Notes: generated by a model from the sequence alone, not told the origin. Counted from the stretch's first letter, positions 35,523-44,347 are shown. The stretch is 64,000 nucleotides of DNA from Brevibacillus formosus (GCF_003013405.1 NZ_PXZL01000026.1:1-64000); one strand, 5' to 3'. Numbers and translations: made by a program.

Positions 35523-36089
35523 TTGGAGGAACGGGTAACCGATGAGCGATGGCAGGCTATTATTCATAATGATGCGTCTTACGATGATCAATTTTTTTAT
35601 GCGGTAAAAACGACGAAGATCTTTTGTAGACCGTCGTGCAAGTCGAAGCCGCCGAAGAGGGAGAATGTGCGGGTTTTCCAAAATGCAAGCCAAGCCCTTC
35701 GGGAAGAATTTCGCCCGTGTAAACGCTGCAAGCCAACGGGAGAGAGATTGCCTGATCGTGAGTGGGTGGCACAAATTACACAGTACATTGATTCCCATTA
35801 TAACGAAAAGCTGACGTTGGAGCATTTAGCTGATATGTGCCATGGGAGTCCGTTTCATTTGCAGCGAACGTTTAAGCGACTCATGGATATGACGCCCGTG
35901 GAGTACATCCAGAAAAAGCGGATAGAACGGGCGCGAGAGCTGCTGGCTCATTCGAACAACCAGATCGCGGATGTTGCGCAAATGGTAGGAATGCCGAATA
36001 CGCCGTATTTTATCACGTTGTTTAAAAAAATGACGGGCAAGACCCCGAGTGAATATCGCCAACTGTACGTCAAACAACAAACGACATAA
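35523..36089 (+). CDS. adaA: AdaA-like methylphosphotriester methyltransferase/AraC activator
   Basis: 188 residues. N-terminal Ada domain with zinc Cys 35, 39, 66 and 69 (FCRPSC, RPCKRC; Cys35 the methyl acceptor), then an AraC HTH (LTLEHLADMCHGSPFHLQRTFKRLMDMTPVEYIQKKRIERARELL...). It lacks a C-terminal O6-methylguanine transferase, as B. subtilis AdaA does. Accepts a methyl group from a phosphotriester, then activates alkylation genes. TTG at 35523 with AAAGGAG ten bases upstream is the only in-frame start; an ATG at 35518 in another frame opens just six codons. Divergent from alkA-nfo. Confidence 0.9.
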   Translation: MEERVTDERWQAIIHNDASYDDQFFYAVKTTKIFCRPSCKSKPPKRENVRVFQNASQALREEFRPCKRCKPTGERLPDREWVAQITQYIDSHYNEKLTLEHLADMCHGSPFHLQRTFKRLMDMTPVEYIQKKRIERARELLAHSNNQIADVAQMVGMPNTPYFITLFKKMTGKTPSEYRQLYVKQQTT

Positions 36090-36161
36090 GGTCCTTGTGA
36101 AATGTGATATCTTTAGAGGTAAGAAGCATTGAAGATGAGAAACAAAAGGGGCCCTGCCAAG

Positions 36162-37268
36162 ATGAACGATACGAAAACCTTGCGAGAAGTATTTAAACAG
36201 ACCACTTATCAAATCGCCGGGCACAGCAAGAGAGACCTCCACCAATTGCAGCAGGTCCTATCCAGGGTGGATGGGAATGTGGAGGGCGATATGTACGGAA
36301 CAGGCGAACTCATCGAGAATTTTCAACAAAAGATGGCCGAATATTTGGGTAAAGAGTCCGCCGTATTCTTTCCCAGCGGTACGATGGCCCAACAAATCGC
36401 GCTACGCATCTGGTGCGATGAGAAAGGAATCAAAAAGGTCGCCTATCATCCGCTCTGCCACTTGGAGATCCACGAGGAAGATGGGCTGAAGGAGCTGCAT
36501 CAAATCGAGGCTGTCTTGCTGGCCGATAAGGACAGAGTGATTGAGCTGGACGATGTTCTCGGCATGGACGACGATATCGCGTGCCTGTTGCTGGAATTGC
36601 CACAGCGTGAGATTGGCGGACAACTGCCCGCGTATGAGGATTTGGAGGCGATTTCCCGTTATTGTCGGGAAAAAGGAATTCGGCTGCATCTAGATGGCGC
36701 CCGGCTTCTGGAAATCCTGCCGTTTTATCAGAAGTCTGCCGATGAGGTATGCGCGTTGTTTGATAGCGTGTACATATCCTTTTACAAAGGAATAGGCGGA
36801 ATCGCTGGAGCGATCCTGGCTGGGAATGAAGAATTCACGAAGCAATCGAAGGTATGGAAAAGACGCCATGGCGGTGACCTGATTAGTTTGTACCCGTATA
36901 TTGTCACGGCAGAATACCATTTTGAGCAGAGAAAGCATAAATTCAGTCAATATTACGAGCATGCAAAAGAGCTGGCGGGATTGTACAACCAATGCCAGGG
37001 GATATCCACGAGACCGGCCGTGCCTGTATCCAACATGTTTCATGTGCACGCAGATTTGCCGAAAGAAGAGCTCGAGCGTATCTTGCTCTCACTTAGTGAA
37101 GAGACAGGGATTGGCTTCACGCATTATGTTAGACAGGAAGACGAATCTTCTAGCTCCTATGAGGTAAGTATTGGCGATCGGTATGCGATGATCCCGAAGG
37201 AAGAGTTGGCATTGGCATTCGAAAAGCTGCATCAGAAAATAGGGGAGCAGAAATCAAAAGCTGAGTAA
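36162..37268 (+). CDS. PLP-dependent beta-eliminating lyase / threonine aldolase family
   Basis: 368 residues from ATG at 36162 (AAGGGG ten bases upstream; ATG at 36135 is possible but without a site). Fold-type I features: GDMYGTGELIENFQQKMAEYLGKESAVFFPSGTMAQQIAL, LHLDGARLLEI (Asp to pyridine N), and the PLP lysine in SFYKGIGGIAGAIL. Family usually cleaves L-threonine to glycine and acetaldehyde or eliminates beta substituents. Separated from adaA by about 70 bp; terminator after it shared with the convergent LuxR gene. Confidence 0.85.
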   Translation: MNDTKTLREVFKQTTYQIAGHSKRDLHQLQQVLSRVDGNVEGDMYGTGELIENFQQKMAEYLGKESAVFFPSGTMAQQIALRIWCDEKGIKKVAYHPLCHLEIHEEDGLKELHQIEAVLLADKDRVIELDDVLGMDDDIACLLLELPQREIGGQLPAYEDLEAISRYCREKGIRLHLDGARLLEILPFYQKSADEVCALFDSVYISFYKGIGGIAGAILAGNEEFTKQSKVWKRRHGGDLISLYPYIVTAEYHFEQRKHKFSQYYEHAKELAGLYNQCQGISTRPAVPVSNMFHVHADLPKEELERILLSLSEETGIGFTHYVRQEDESSSSYEVSIGDRYAMIPKEELALAFEKLHQKIGEQKSKAE

Positions 37269-37331
37269 ATGAATCGATTTCGGGCGCGAATGTTTCCGAA
37301 AAGAAGACAAAGGAACCGAATGATAGCTAAT

Positions 37332-37372
37332 AGCCCCTTTCTGGCAGCGAATGCTGTAAGAAGGGGGCTTTT
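37332..37372. terminator. Bidirectional terminator
   Basis: AGCCCC..TTCTGGCAGC pairs with GCTGTAAGAAGGGGGCT, T-rich on both outer sides; between the lyase and the convergent LuxR regulator. Confidence 0.75.
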
Positions 37373-37388
37373 GATTTTTGCTAGGTTT

Positions 37389-38477
37389 TCACTGGTTCGC
37401 CTGTACGCCAAATCGGGTAAACAATTGCCAGATCAGCTCTCGTCTGCTGGATACCCCGGTTTTTACGAAGATGGACTTCAAATGATCCTGAACCGTATAG
37501 GCGGAGATGTGCAGTGTGCGTGCGAGCTCCTTCGTGGAAGCGCCGCGGACAATCTGGTCGAGTATTTGCTTCTCCCTTACAGACAATCCGTATGCTTCGG
37601 CGATGAGTGGCAGCATATCAGCAGGTTTTGCGGGACCGAACAATACAGCCAAGTGGATCGTACAGCTTTGACTGTTCATAGGGCTTGCCTGAATCGTCAT
37701 GTAAGGGCCATTTGGCATGCGAATGCAGACTTTTGCCATGGATGTCGTATGACCTGCTTCTGCCGGATTGGAAAGTGCCCGCGAACAAACCGCTCGCACT
37801 GGTCGGGGCAAGGTATTGCGATCAATCGACTCCCATTGGCGCAGCAGGGTCAGCCATTTTTCCGCTGTGGGATTGGCAGCGAGCAAGGTGAATTGATCCG
37901 ACAGCATCAATATCCCCATCTCTTCTTCCATCCACGTATTCTCCTCAGCGGGTAAAGACAGACTCGTCTTTCGCAACTGATAAGCGATCAACGGAGCCAA
38001 AGCCAAAATACATTCACGTTCTGGCTCAGAAAAAAAGGCCCGCCCCTGCGATCGAAACAACGTTAAATAGCCCCAGCATGCACCGTCGTACTTGAGGGCA
38101 GCACGCATTTCATCATGAAACCCGGCGGGGAGCAGAACATTGCGATAGCGGTCACTTCGTTCAAGGTGGCCCTCGGTCGCCTGACTCAGCGTCGCGACAG
38201 GCTCAGGCGCTTTGCACAAATCATCATACCGGTTGAAGTCCTCGCGCAAGTATTCATGCTCAAAAATGCCTTGATGAATAGCTTCCACCCCGTCTTCCGT
38301 AATGGCTCCGGTAGATAAAAGTGTTTGCGGATCAACGGCAGTACAGCAGGCCCCATCAAAAGGGACGAACTCTCGCAATAGCTGCAAGAGCGCTGTCCGA
38401 TAGTCTTGTGAGGAGTCAGAAAAACGTTCAGCCAGTGCCATCACTTTTCGTTTGCTCGCTTCCTGATTTGTGTTCAT
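37389..38477 (-). CDS. LuxR-type HTH regulator with sensor domain
   Basis: 362 residues from ATG at 38477 (AGGAGA six bases upstream; an ATG at 38483 overlaps that site). N-terminal GAF-like domain (about 20-170; FVPFDGACCTAVDPQ, AALKYDGACWGYLTLFRS), middle PAS-like stretch (GILMLSDQFTLLAANPTAEKWL) and a C-terminal LuxR HTH (YGLSVREKQILDQIVRGASTKELARTLHISAYTVQDHLKSIFVKTGV). Divergent from the MFS pump at 38613, a plausible target. Confidence 0.85.
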   Translation of the reverse strand: MNTNQEASKRKVMALAERFSDSSQDYRTALLQLLREFVPFDGACCTAVDPQTLLSTGAITEDGVEAIHQGIFEHEYLREDFNRYDDLCKAPEPVATLSQATEGHLERSDRYRNVLLPAGFHDEMRAALKYDGACWGYLTLFRSQGRAFFSEPERECILALAPLIAYQLRKTSLSLPAEENTWMEEEMGILMLSDQFTLLAANPTAEKWLTLLRQWESIDRNTLPRPVRAVCSRALSNPAEAGHTTSMAKVCIRMPNGPYMTIQASPMNSQSCTIHLAVLFGPAKPADMLPLIAEAYGLSVREKQILDQIVRGASTKELARTLHISAYTVQDHLKSIFVKTGVSSRRELIWQLFTRFGVQANQ

Positions 38478-38557
38478 CTGCATTCTCCTGTATGTCTATT
38501 GGCAAAAGGAAAATCCCAGCTTTGTGGGATGGTGCTCTCCTCGATCCTCTCTATAAT

Positions 38558-38572
38558 TGAGAATAATTCTTA
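38558..38572. promoter_or_regulatory. Palindrome in the LuxR/MFS divergent promoter
   Basis: TGAGAATAATTCTTA: AGAAT-A-ATTCT is exact and the outer bases extend it to 6 of 7 pairs. It directly follows TATAAT (38552-38557). Could bind LuxR-type, Fur/PerR-type or other regulators; 11 of 14 positions fit the Fur 7-1-7 pattern, which I consider marginal. Confidence 0.4.
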
Positions 38573-38612
38573 GTCTAAATTTACAAGATACGCGAGGAGT
38601 TGGAAAGACCGT

Positions 38613-40010
38613 ATGAGCCAGCGGCAGCGCTTTTTCATGATGATCGCGATTTGTCTGGGTGCATTTTTGTCTCATTTTACGGCGGGGATTGTCAATGTCT
38701 CGCTTCCTCAGTTCACATACATTTTCCAGACGGAGCTGGCGATCGCACAATGGATTACCACAGGTTATTTGCTTGTCATTGCGTCTCTTCTTCCTTTCAT
38801 GGGCAAGCTGGGAGATCGATACGGGCATCGTGTGCTGCACAATTACGGCTTCCTGCTGTTCACGGTAAGCTCTGTCTTGGTGGCATTTTCGACGACGGTC
38901 ACGATGCTGTTGGTGCTTCGAATTATGCAAGCCATCGGAGCGGCTATGTTCCAGGCGACCAATATCGCGCTCATTGCGATTTTGCTCCCAAAAGAAATGC
39001 GGGGAAGGGCAATGGGGATCATGAGTACAGCTGTTGCGCTTGGCGGCATGACCGGACCGATTGCAGGTGGGATGATCGCGTCGTGGTTGAGCTGGGAGTG
39101 GCTGTTTCTGATTCATGTTCCTGTCGCGATACTGGCTACAGGGCTGGCTTTTCGTTACATTCCTTCCCTAGAGCAGACGAGGGAGACCCGTTCACTTGAT
39201 CTCGTTGGGGCAGGTCTGTTCATGCTACTGGTCAGCTTAGTCATTACCGCGATCTCCAATGGAAACGGGTGGGGTTGGGCTTCAGAAGGGATACTCATTC
39301 TTTTTGGGGGTGTACTCGTCTTGGCATGGGCGTTCGTCTGGTGGGAACGGGGACAGTCAGTGCCGTTTCTACCCATGGCGGTCTTTCGCCGATCAGCTGT
39401 GTCCAGTGGACTGTTTATTAGCTTCACTTCGTTTGTGCTTGCGAATCTCGAACTGGTTGTCCTGCCGTTCTACTTGCTTGATCAGGCGCATGTTTCCCCT
39501 CTGACGGCAGGGTACATGATGACTGCTTACCCACTGCTGCTGGCGCTGACCGGACCTTTTAGTGGCTGGGTTTCAGACCGCTATCGGGTACGGCCGCTCA
39601 TTTTTGCAGGTCTTGGTGCGATGGGGGCAGGGATGACCGTCTTGGCGATCTGGCTAGAGGCATTATCTACGGTGGAAATCATCGCGGTACTGGCTTTGAC
39701 AGGGGCAGGTATGGGGCTGATTGCTTCGCCCAACAACAGCTACATCATGCGCCACGTCCCGATGGAGCATGCGGGCGCGATCGGAGGCATGATCGCCTTG
39801 ACGAGGAATGCAGGGATGGTAGTCGGCGCAGCGTTGGGACTGGGCATGATGAACGGCGATTCGAGCCAAGCTGCGCATCCGACGATCGATGCGTATCGTG
39901 TGGTTTTTGCAGCAGGTGCGCTGATCTGCCTGAGCGGTTTGTTGGTCTGGTGGTATGCGGGACGTCTGGAGCGGAAGAAAAAGAGAGGCACAGAGGTGGA
40001 GAAGGCATGA
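38613..40010 (+). CDS. DHA2-type MFS multidrug transporter
   Basis: 465 residues, about fourteen hydrophobic segments as in the drug:proton antiporter-2 family. Motif A: GKLGDRYGHRVL; motif C-like GGMTGPIAGGMIASWLSWEWLFLIHVPV in helix 5, typical of exporters; SRSLDLVGAGLFMLLVSL is common in EmrB/QacA. ATG overlaps with a weak GAGGAG. Its stop overlaps the start of the saccharopine-dehydrogenase-like gene (ATGA). Confidence 0.88.
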   Translation: MSQRQRFFMMIAICLGAFLSHFTAGIVNVSLPQFTYIFQTELAIAQWITTGYLLVIASLLPFMGKLGDRYGHRVLHNYGFLLFTVSSVLVAFSTTVTMLLVLRIMQAIGAAMFQATNIALIAILLPKEMRGRAMGIMSTAVALGGMTGPIAGGMIASWLSWEWLFLIHVPVAILATGLAFRYIPSLEQTRETRSLDLVGAGLFMLLVSLVITAISNGNGWGWASEGILILFGGVLVLAWAFVWWERGQSVPFLPMAVFRRSAVSSGLFISFTSFVLANLELVVLPFYLLDQAHVSPLTAGYMMTAYPLLLALTGPFSGWVSDRYRVRPLIFAGLGAMGAGMTVLAIWLEALSTVEIIAVLALTGAGMGLIASPNNSYIMRHVPMEHAGAIGGMIALTRNAGMVVGAALGLGMMNGDSSQAAHPTIDAYRVVFAAGALICLSGLLVWWYAGRLERKKKRGTEVEKA

Positions 40011-41095
40011 GCAAGGATCGAATTGTGGTCGTCGGAGGGTACGGTCATGTAGGGGCAACCATATGCAAGAATTTGGGTAACGCATATCCGGGACGGGTGT
40101 ATGCAGCCGGACGCAGCTTGGAGAAGGCTGAAGCATTTTGCCAACAAGCAGATGGGAAGGTGCTGCCGCTGCAACTCGATATTCACAAGCCGTTGGACCA
40201 GGGCATGCTGGAAAAAGTAAAGCTGGTGGTCATGTGCCTGGATCAGACGGATACGGCTTTTGTGGAAGGGTGTTTGCGGAATGGAACGCATTATCTCGAT
40301 ATTTCAGCGACTGACCATTTTTTGACGCAAATCGAGCAATGGGGGAGACAAACTGAAACGAAGGACATGGGAACCGCCGTGCTCAGTGTAGGACTTGCGC
40401 CAGGTCTTACCAACCTGCTCGCAGGGGAAGCTCATCGCTTGCTGGATCAGGTGAATGAGCTGGACATATTCATTATGCTTGGTCTCGGTGATCGGCACGG
40501 GAAGGCCGCGATTGAATGGACTGTCGATAACTTGTGCACGAGCTACGAGGTGATGAACAAGCATCAGCGAGTAACCGTCGAGAGCATGACAGAGGGCAAG
40601 GTCGTTGATTTTGGGCCGGAGCTGGGGAAAAAGCACGCGTATCGATTTCCGTTTTCCGATCAGCAGACATTGGCGCGCACCTTGGATGTCTCCACAGTAT
40701 CTACGCGACTTTGTTTTGATCTGGATGGGATGACGAGAGTAGTGGCGGCCCTTCGGAGTATAGGAATTTGCCGATTACTCCATCAACCAAAAGTACGGGA
40801 AGCCGTGATTAAAGCGTTTGGGAGTTGGAAAATAGGGGATGATCGGTTTGCCATTAAAGTAGAAGCACGAGGACAACGGGGAGCTGACGAGGCTGCAGTA
40901 GAGTGTCTGCTTTACGGGCGCGATCAGTCAAACATGACCGCAATGGTGGCGGCTGCCGTAGCAAAATCGCTATATAAAGAAGCGTTTCCTCCAGGTGTCC
41001 ACCACATGGAACAACTGTTTTCATTAGAAAAAATGAGATTTTGGCTGGAGCAGGAAGCATCACTGACCATAAATGTCAGGGAAGCCGGTCTATGA
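40007..41095 (+). CDS. Saccharopine dehydrogenase-like NAD(P)-binding protein
   Basis: 362 residues from ATG at 40007, overlapping the MFS stop by four bases. Rossmann motif IVVVGGYGHVGATICKNL, GRVYAAGRSLEKAEAF, then YLDISATDHFLTQIEQW and SVGLAPGLTNLLAGEAHRLL, typical of the Sacchrp_dh_NADP family. Such proteins often act on imine or amino-acid-like substrates, or lack known activity. Co-translated with the exporter, so substrate processing before or after export is possible. Confidence 0.82.
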   Translation: MSKDRIVVVGGYGHVGATICKNLGNAYPGRVYAAGRSLEKAEAFCQQADGKVLPLQLDIHKPLDQGMLEKVKLVVMCLDQTDTAFVEGCLRNGTHYLDISATDHFLTQIEQWGRQTETKDMGTAVLSVGLAPGLTNLLAGEAHRLLDQVNELDIFIMLGLGDRHGKAAIEWTVDNLCTSYEVMNKHQRVTVESMTEGKVVDFGPELGKKHAYRFPFSDQQTLARTLDVSTVSTRLCFDLDGMTRVVAALRSIGICRLLHQPKVREAVIKAFGSWKIGDDRFAIKVEARGQRGADEAAVECLLYGRDQSNMTAMVAAAVAKSLYKEAFPPGVHHMEQLFSLEKMRFWLEQEASLTINVREAGL

Positions 41096-41130
41096 TAGAG
41101 CTATCGACGAACGAAAGAGGGGGCTTTATC

Positions 41131-41634
41131 ATGACTCACTATGCCAAAAACATGTACGACTTTCACGCGTGGGCGAATCAGACGTTAATCAATCGCTTGA
41201 AGGAACTTCCGGAAGGGGTTTATGAGCAGGAGGTCCAAAGCGTTTTCCCGACAGTAGCAAAAGTGATGGAGCATATTTATATGGTGGACCAAGGCTGGAT
41301 TCTCATATTGCAGGGGATGGATATGAAAGCGGCATTGAATGAGGCATGGCTGAAGGAAAAGGAATTAACGGGAAAAAGCTTGGTAGAAGTAGAGCAGTTG
41401 TATGCCGAGCTGGTCGAGCAATTCAGAGCTTTTCTCAGCCAAGAAGAAGATTTGGAGCGGCGCATCGTCCTTGATAATCCGTACACGAGAGTACGCGATA
41501 CGAGCTTGGCAGAAATCATCATGCAAGTGGCCAATCACGGAACGTATCATCGTGGAAACATAACGGCGATGCTGCGCCAAATGGGGTATCCTTCTGTCAT
41601 GACCGATTATGCTCTATACTGGTACGCCAACTGA
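41131..41634 (+). CDS. DinB family protein
   Basis: 167 residues from ATG at 41131 (AGAGGGGG upstream). Four-helix DinB/YfiT fold with three metal-binding His: YDFHAWANQTLINRL, VMEHIYMVDQGW and ANHGTYHRGNITAMLRQMG. The metal usually supports thiol-transfer (bacillithiol-type) chemistry. A paralogue lies at 54856 with the shared motifs EQxVxSVFPT and ANHGTYHRGNI-AMLRQMG. About 35 bp behind the dehydrogenase-like gene; may be the end of that operon. Confidence 0.88.
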   Translation: MTHYAKNMYDFHAWANQTLINRLKELPEGVYEQEVQSVFPTVAKVMEHIYMVDQGWILILQGMDMKAALNEAWLKEKELTGKSLVEVEQLYAELVEQFRAFLSQEEDLERRIVLDNPYTRVRDTSLAEIIMQVANHGTYHRGNITAMLRQMGYPSVMTDYALYWYAN

Positions 41635-41681
41635 CAAGAGCCTTGGGCTGGAAGAGATTTCATTCTTCTGGCCTTGGGCTG

Positions 41682-41710
41682 TTGACAAGGGAGAATTTAC
41701 GTCCTATAAT
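41682..41710 (+). promoter_or_regulatory. Consensus promoter of mhqNOD operon
   Basis: TTGACA (41682-41687), 17-bp spacer, TATAAT (41705-41710): a perfect sigma-A promoter directly followed by the first MhqR-type operator. Confidence 0.85.
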
Positions 41711-41728
41711 TATCTTAAATTCAAGATA
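41711..41728. promoter_or_regulatory. MhqR-type operator 1
   Basis: TATCTTAAATTCAAGATA; half-sites pair at 8 of 9 positions. Fits the B. subtilis MhqR box (ATCTcgaattcgAGAT) and starts right after the -10, covering the transcription start. Confidence 0.75.
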
Positions 41729-41786
41729 TTTAATTTTCGTAACATCGTCATCCTACTTCCCCAAGCAGGAACATTTTTAAATCAAT

Positions 41787-41804
41787 TATCTCTAATTTGA
41801 GATA
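41787..41804. promoter_or_regulatory. MhqR-type operator 2
   Basis: TATCTCTAATTTGAGATA, again 8 of 9 pairs, 76 bp downstream of operator 1 (start to start) and 41 bp before the first gene. Confidence 0.75.
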
Positions 41805-41845
41805 TTGAAAATGAATGAGATAGAAAAAATCGAGGAGGAAGTCCC

Positions 41846-42487
41846 ATGAGTGAATTCACTACCCTTGTAAAAAACAGAAGATCCGCAAACAAGTTTCTAG
41901 CTGACGTAACGATAACACCTGCTGAGATCGATGAAATCATGTCGCTGGTCAAATTCGCGCCATCAGCATTCAATTTGCAGCATGCCCATTATGTAGTTGT
42001 CATCGATCCAGAAGCCAAAGAGCGTGTATATGAAGCGGCATATAGACAATATAAGGTAAAGACCGCTTCGGCAGTTGTGCTTGTATTTGGTGACAAGGAA
42101 GCGTACCAAAGCGTAGAGCGCATTAATGAAGGTCTTCTTCATTTAGGAGTCATGGATCAACGCGAGTACGACCACAACAATTCTTCTGTAAGAGCAATGC
42201 ACGAGGCTGGAGGAGAGCAGTTCAAGCGTGATGAAGCGATCCGCAATGCCAATTTGTCCGCAATGCTGTTCATGCTCGCTGCAAAGGATAAAGGCTGGGA
42301 TACGTGCCCGATGATCGGATTCGACCCAGCAGCGGTCCAAGAGATAGCGAAGGTTCCGGACAGCTTTGTGCCAGCTTTGATGATCACGATTGGAAAAGAA
42401 GATACATCCAGCCAGCGTGTCAGAGGGTACCGCAAGCCTGTTGGGGAGTTCGTAAGCTACAACACATTCCAAGCAAGCAAATCATAA
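41846..42487 (+). CDS. mhqN: Nitroreductase family protein (MhqN-like)
   Basis: 213 residues, FMN-dependent: VKNRRSANKFLADV, KFAPSAFNLQHAHYVVVI, ANLSAMLFMLAAKDKGWDTCPMIGFD. Order nitroreductase-ring-cleaving dioxygenase-carboxylesterase plus the two MhqR-type boxes matches the B. subtilis mhq regulon (mhqNOP and mhqDE) for quinone defence, here merged in one operon. It would reduce quinones or nitro-aromatics. GAGGAGG upstream of ATG. Confidence 0.87.
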   Translation: MSEFTTLVKNRRSANKFLADVTITPAEIDEIMSLVKFAPSAFNLQHAHYVVVIDPEAKERVYEAAYRQYKVKTASAVVLVFGDKEAYQSVERINEGLLHLGVMDQREYDHNNSSVRAMHEAGGEQFKRDEAIRNANLSAMLFMLAAKDKGWDTCPMIGFDPAAVQEIAKVPDSFVPALMITIGKEDTSSQRVRGYRKPVGEFVSYNTFQASKS

Positions 42488-42506
42488 TTTGAGGAGGCTA
42501 TTCAAA

Positions 42507-43454
42507 ATGACACAACAAACGGCAGGAATTCACCATATCACGGCTTTTGTCACAAGCGCCCAAAATAACGTTGATTTTTACGCAGGTTTTCTCGGATTGC
42601 GCATGGTGAAAAAAACGATCAACTTCGACGCACCAGATGTATATCATCTGTACTTTGGGAATGAGGTCGGCAGTCCAGGTACCGCGATCACCTTTTTCCC
42701 GTGGGAATCTGGTCGCCGCGGACGCGTTGGCGGTGGGCAGGTTGGCTATACAACTTTCTTGATTCCGGTGGGGGCGTTTTCTTTCTGGGAGGATCGACTG
42801 AAAAAATTCGGAATTGAGTACCGCCGCGTGGAGCGTTTTAATGAAACGTATCTGCAATTTACAGACAGAGACGGCTTGCAGCTGGAGATCGTGGAACGTG
42901 AAGGCGGTCCAGCAAGCAAATGGTCCTTTGGCGGAGTGCCAGCTGACAAGGCGATCAAAGGCTTCGGCGGAGCGATCTTGTACAGCATGGCTCCAGCCCA
43001 CACCATGGATGTTCTCGAGAGACTGATGGGATTGACTAGGGTTGGCGAGGAAAATGGCCTTGTTCGTTTCCAGGCTCACGGCGATTTGGGCAATGTCATT
43101 GATGTGAATGCTGAGCCGATACCAAGAGGAGCAGGTGGTGCAGGTACGATCCACCATATCGCATGGCGTGCCGTAGATGATCAGGATCACCAACTGTGGC
43201 AGCAGCGTGCAGCTCAATCCGGTCTTCATCCGACAGATATTATCGACCGTCAATACTTCAACGCCATCTACTTCCGAGAGCCGGGCGAGATTTTGTTTGA
43301 GATTGCAACAGATCCTCCAGGCTTTGAAAGAGATGAGCCATTTGAGACATTGGGTGAAAAACTGATGCTCCCTGAGTGGTATGAGCCACGTCGCGCCCAG
43401 ATTGAGCAAGGCTTGCCGCCGATTACAGTCAGAGTGTTGGAGGAAGATAAATAA
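42507..43454 (+). CDS. mhqO: Ring-cleaving dioxygenase, glyoxalase superfamily (MhqO-like)
   Basis: 315 residues from ATG at 42507 (GAGGAGG nine bases upstream). Two VOC modules: GIHHITAFVTSAQNNVDFYAGFLGLRMVKKTINFD...LYFGN and AGTIHHIAWRAVDDQDHQLW...YFNAIYFREPGEILFEIATDPPGF, with metal His, His and Glu in the second. Belongs to the hydroquinone-type dioxygenases. Opens aromatic rings after quinone reduction. Stop overlaps the next ATG by one base (TAATG). Confidence 0.9.
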   Translation: MTQQTAGIHHITAFVTSAQNNVDFYAGFLGLRMVKKTINFDAPDVYHLYFGNEVGSPGTAITFFPWESGRRGRVGGGQVGYTTFLIPVGAFSFWEDRLKKFGIEYRRVERFNETYLQFTDRDGLQLEIVEREGGPASKWSFGGVPADKAIKGFGGAILYSMAPAHTMDVLERLMGLTRVGEENGLVRFQAHGDLGNVIDVNAEPIPRGAGGAGTIHHIAWRAVDDQDHQLWQQRAAQSGLHPTDIIDRQYFNAIYFREPGEILFEIATDPPGFERDEPFETLGEKLMLPEWYEPRRAQIEQGLPPITVRVLEEDK

Positions 43455-44071
43455 TGAATTTGCAGCACATTTTTCGAAAAGGAACCGATTCAGAAGCACC
43501 AACCCTGTTGCTGCTTCACGGAACAGGCGGAGATGAGAACAACCTCTTGCCATTGGCCAATCGCATTTATCCAGGCGCTTCTGTTCTGAGCGTCCGTGGG
43601 AATGTTCTCGAAAACGGCATGCCGAGATTCTTCCGACGCCTAGCAGAGGGAGTTTTTGACGAAGAAGATTTGGTCTACCGCACGCAGGAGCTGCATGAGT
43701 TTTTGGATCAGGCGGCGGCTATGTATCAGATCGAGCGAGACAATATCGTGGCAGTCGGCTATTCGAACGGGGCGAATATCGCAGGTAGTCTCCTGTTCCA
43801 TTACCCGAATCCGCTAAAAGGGGCGATTCTTTATCACCCAATGGTTCCACGCCGCGGGATCGCTCTGCCTGATATGTCAGCCATCCCGGTGTTCATCGGA
43901 GCGGGCACGAATGATCCGATCTGTACTGCACAAGAGACGGAGGAGCTGAACCGACTACTGACAGAAGCAGGTGCTGACGTAACCGTGCATTGGGATTCGT
44001 ATGGTCATCAGCTGACAGTGAAGGAAGTAGAGGCTTCGGCCGCGTGGTTTACAGAGATTTTTCGCAAGTAA
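43454..44071 (+). CDS. mhqD: Phospholipase/carboxylesterase (MhqD-like)
   Basis: 205 residues, alpha/beta hydrolase. LLLLHGTGGDENNLLPLANRI, nucleophile VGYSNGANIAGSLL, Asp in IGAGTNDPIC and His in SYGHQLTVKE. Same family as B. subtilis MhqD, which is induced by quinones. Translation is coupled to mhqO (shared A). Last gene of the operon, terminator after it. The integral DoxX protein MhqP and the regulator MhqR are not in this window. Confidence 0.88.
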   Translation: MNLQHIFRKGTDSEAPTLLLLHGTGGDENNLLPLANRIYPGASVLSVRGNVLENGMPRFFRRLAEGVFDEEDLVYRTQELHEFLDQAAAMYQIERDNIVAVGYSNGANIAGSLLFHYPNPLKGAILYHPMVPRRGIALPDMSAIPVFIGAGTNDPICTAQETEELNRLLTEAGADVTVHWDSYGHQLTVKEVEASAAWFTEIFRK

Positions 44072-44084
44072 TCGATGAGTAACA

Positions 44085-44117
44085 AGAGCGGCGGACCCAG
44101 GTGTTTGCCGCTTTTTT
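44085..44117 (+). terminator. Terminator after mhqD
   Basis: AGCGGC (44087-44092) pairs with GCCGCT, followed by TTTTTT. Confidence 0.8.
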
Positions 44118-44281
44118 GTGTGTTTTTCCGGGAAAAGAGCATGCTTCCCGCAGATTTAATCAAATGTGTAAGAGCCTTCAAGAGCCAGCAGTATTCGTTC
44201 ATCTCTTGTTCATATTGCTTCTTTACGATTGATCCGTTTAGATAGGCGCAAGCCAGTGACGATTTGCAGGAGGATAGACAA

Positions 44282-44347
44282 GTGAGTATCATTCAAAATA
44301 ATGAAGCAGGAGAACCAGAGGGCGGAGTAACGAGGGGGCCAGCTTGA
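44282..44347 (+). CDS. Possible 21-codon ORF coupled to the response regulator
   Basis: GTG at 44282 with AGGAGG eight bases upstream; 21 codons (VSIIQNNEAGEPEGG...) ending TGA that overlaps the ATG of the response regulator gene (TGATG). The peptide is hydrophilic and unrecognised. Good ribosome site and stop/start overlap suggest a translated leader; composition gives no further support. Confidence 0.4.
   Translation: MSIIQNNEAGEPEGGVTRGPA

Noticed and set aside
35518-35538. ATG at 35518 as adaA start
   Set aside because: Out of frame; opens only MSWRNG before a stop. The TTG at 35523 is needed for the Ada domain.
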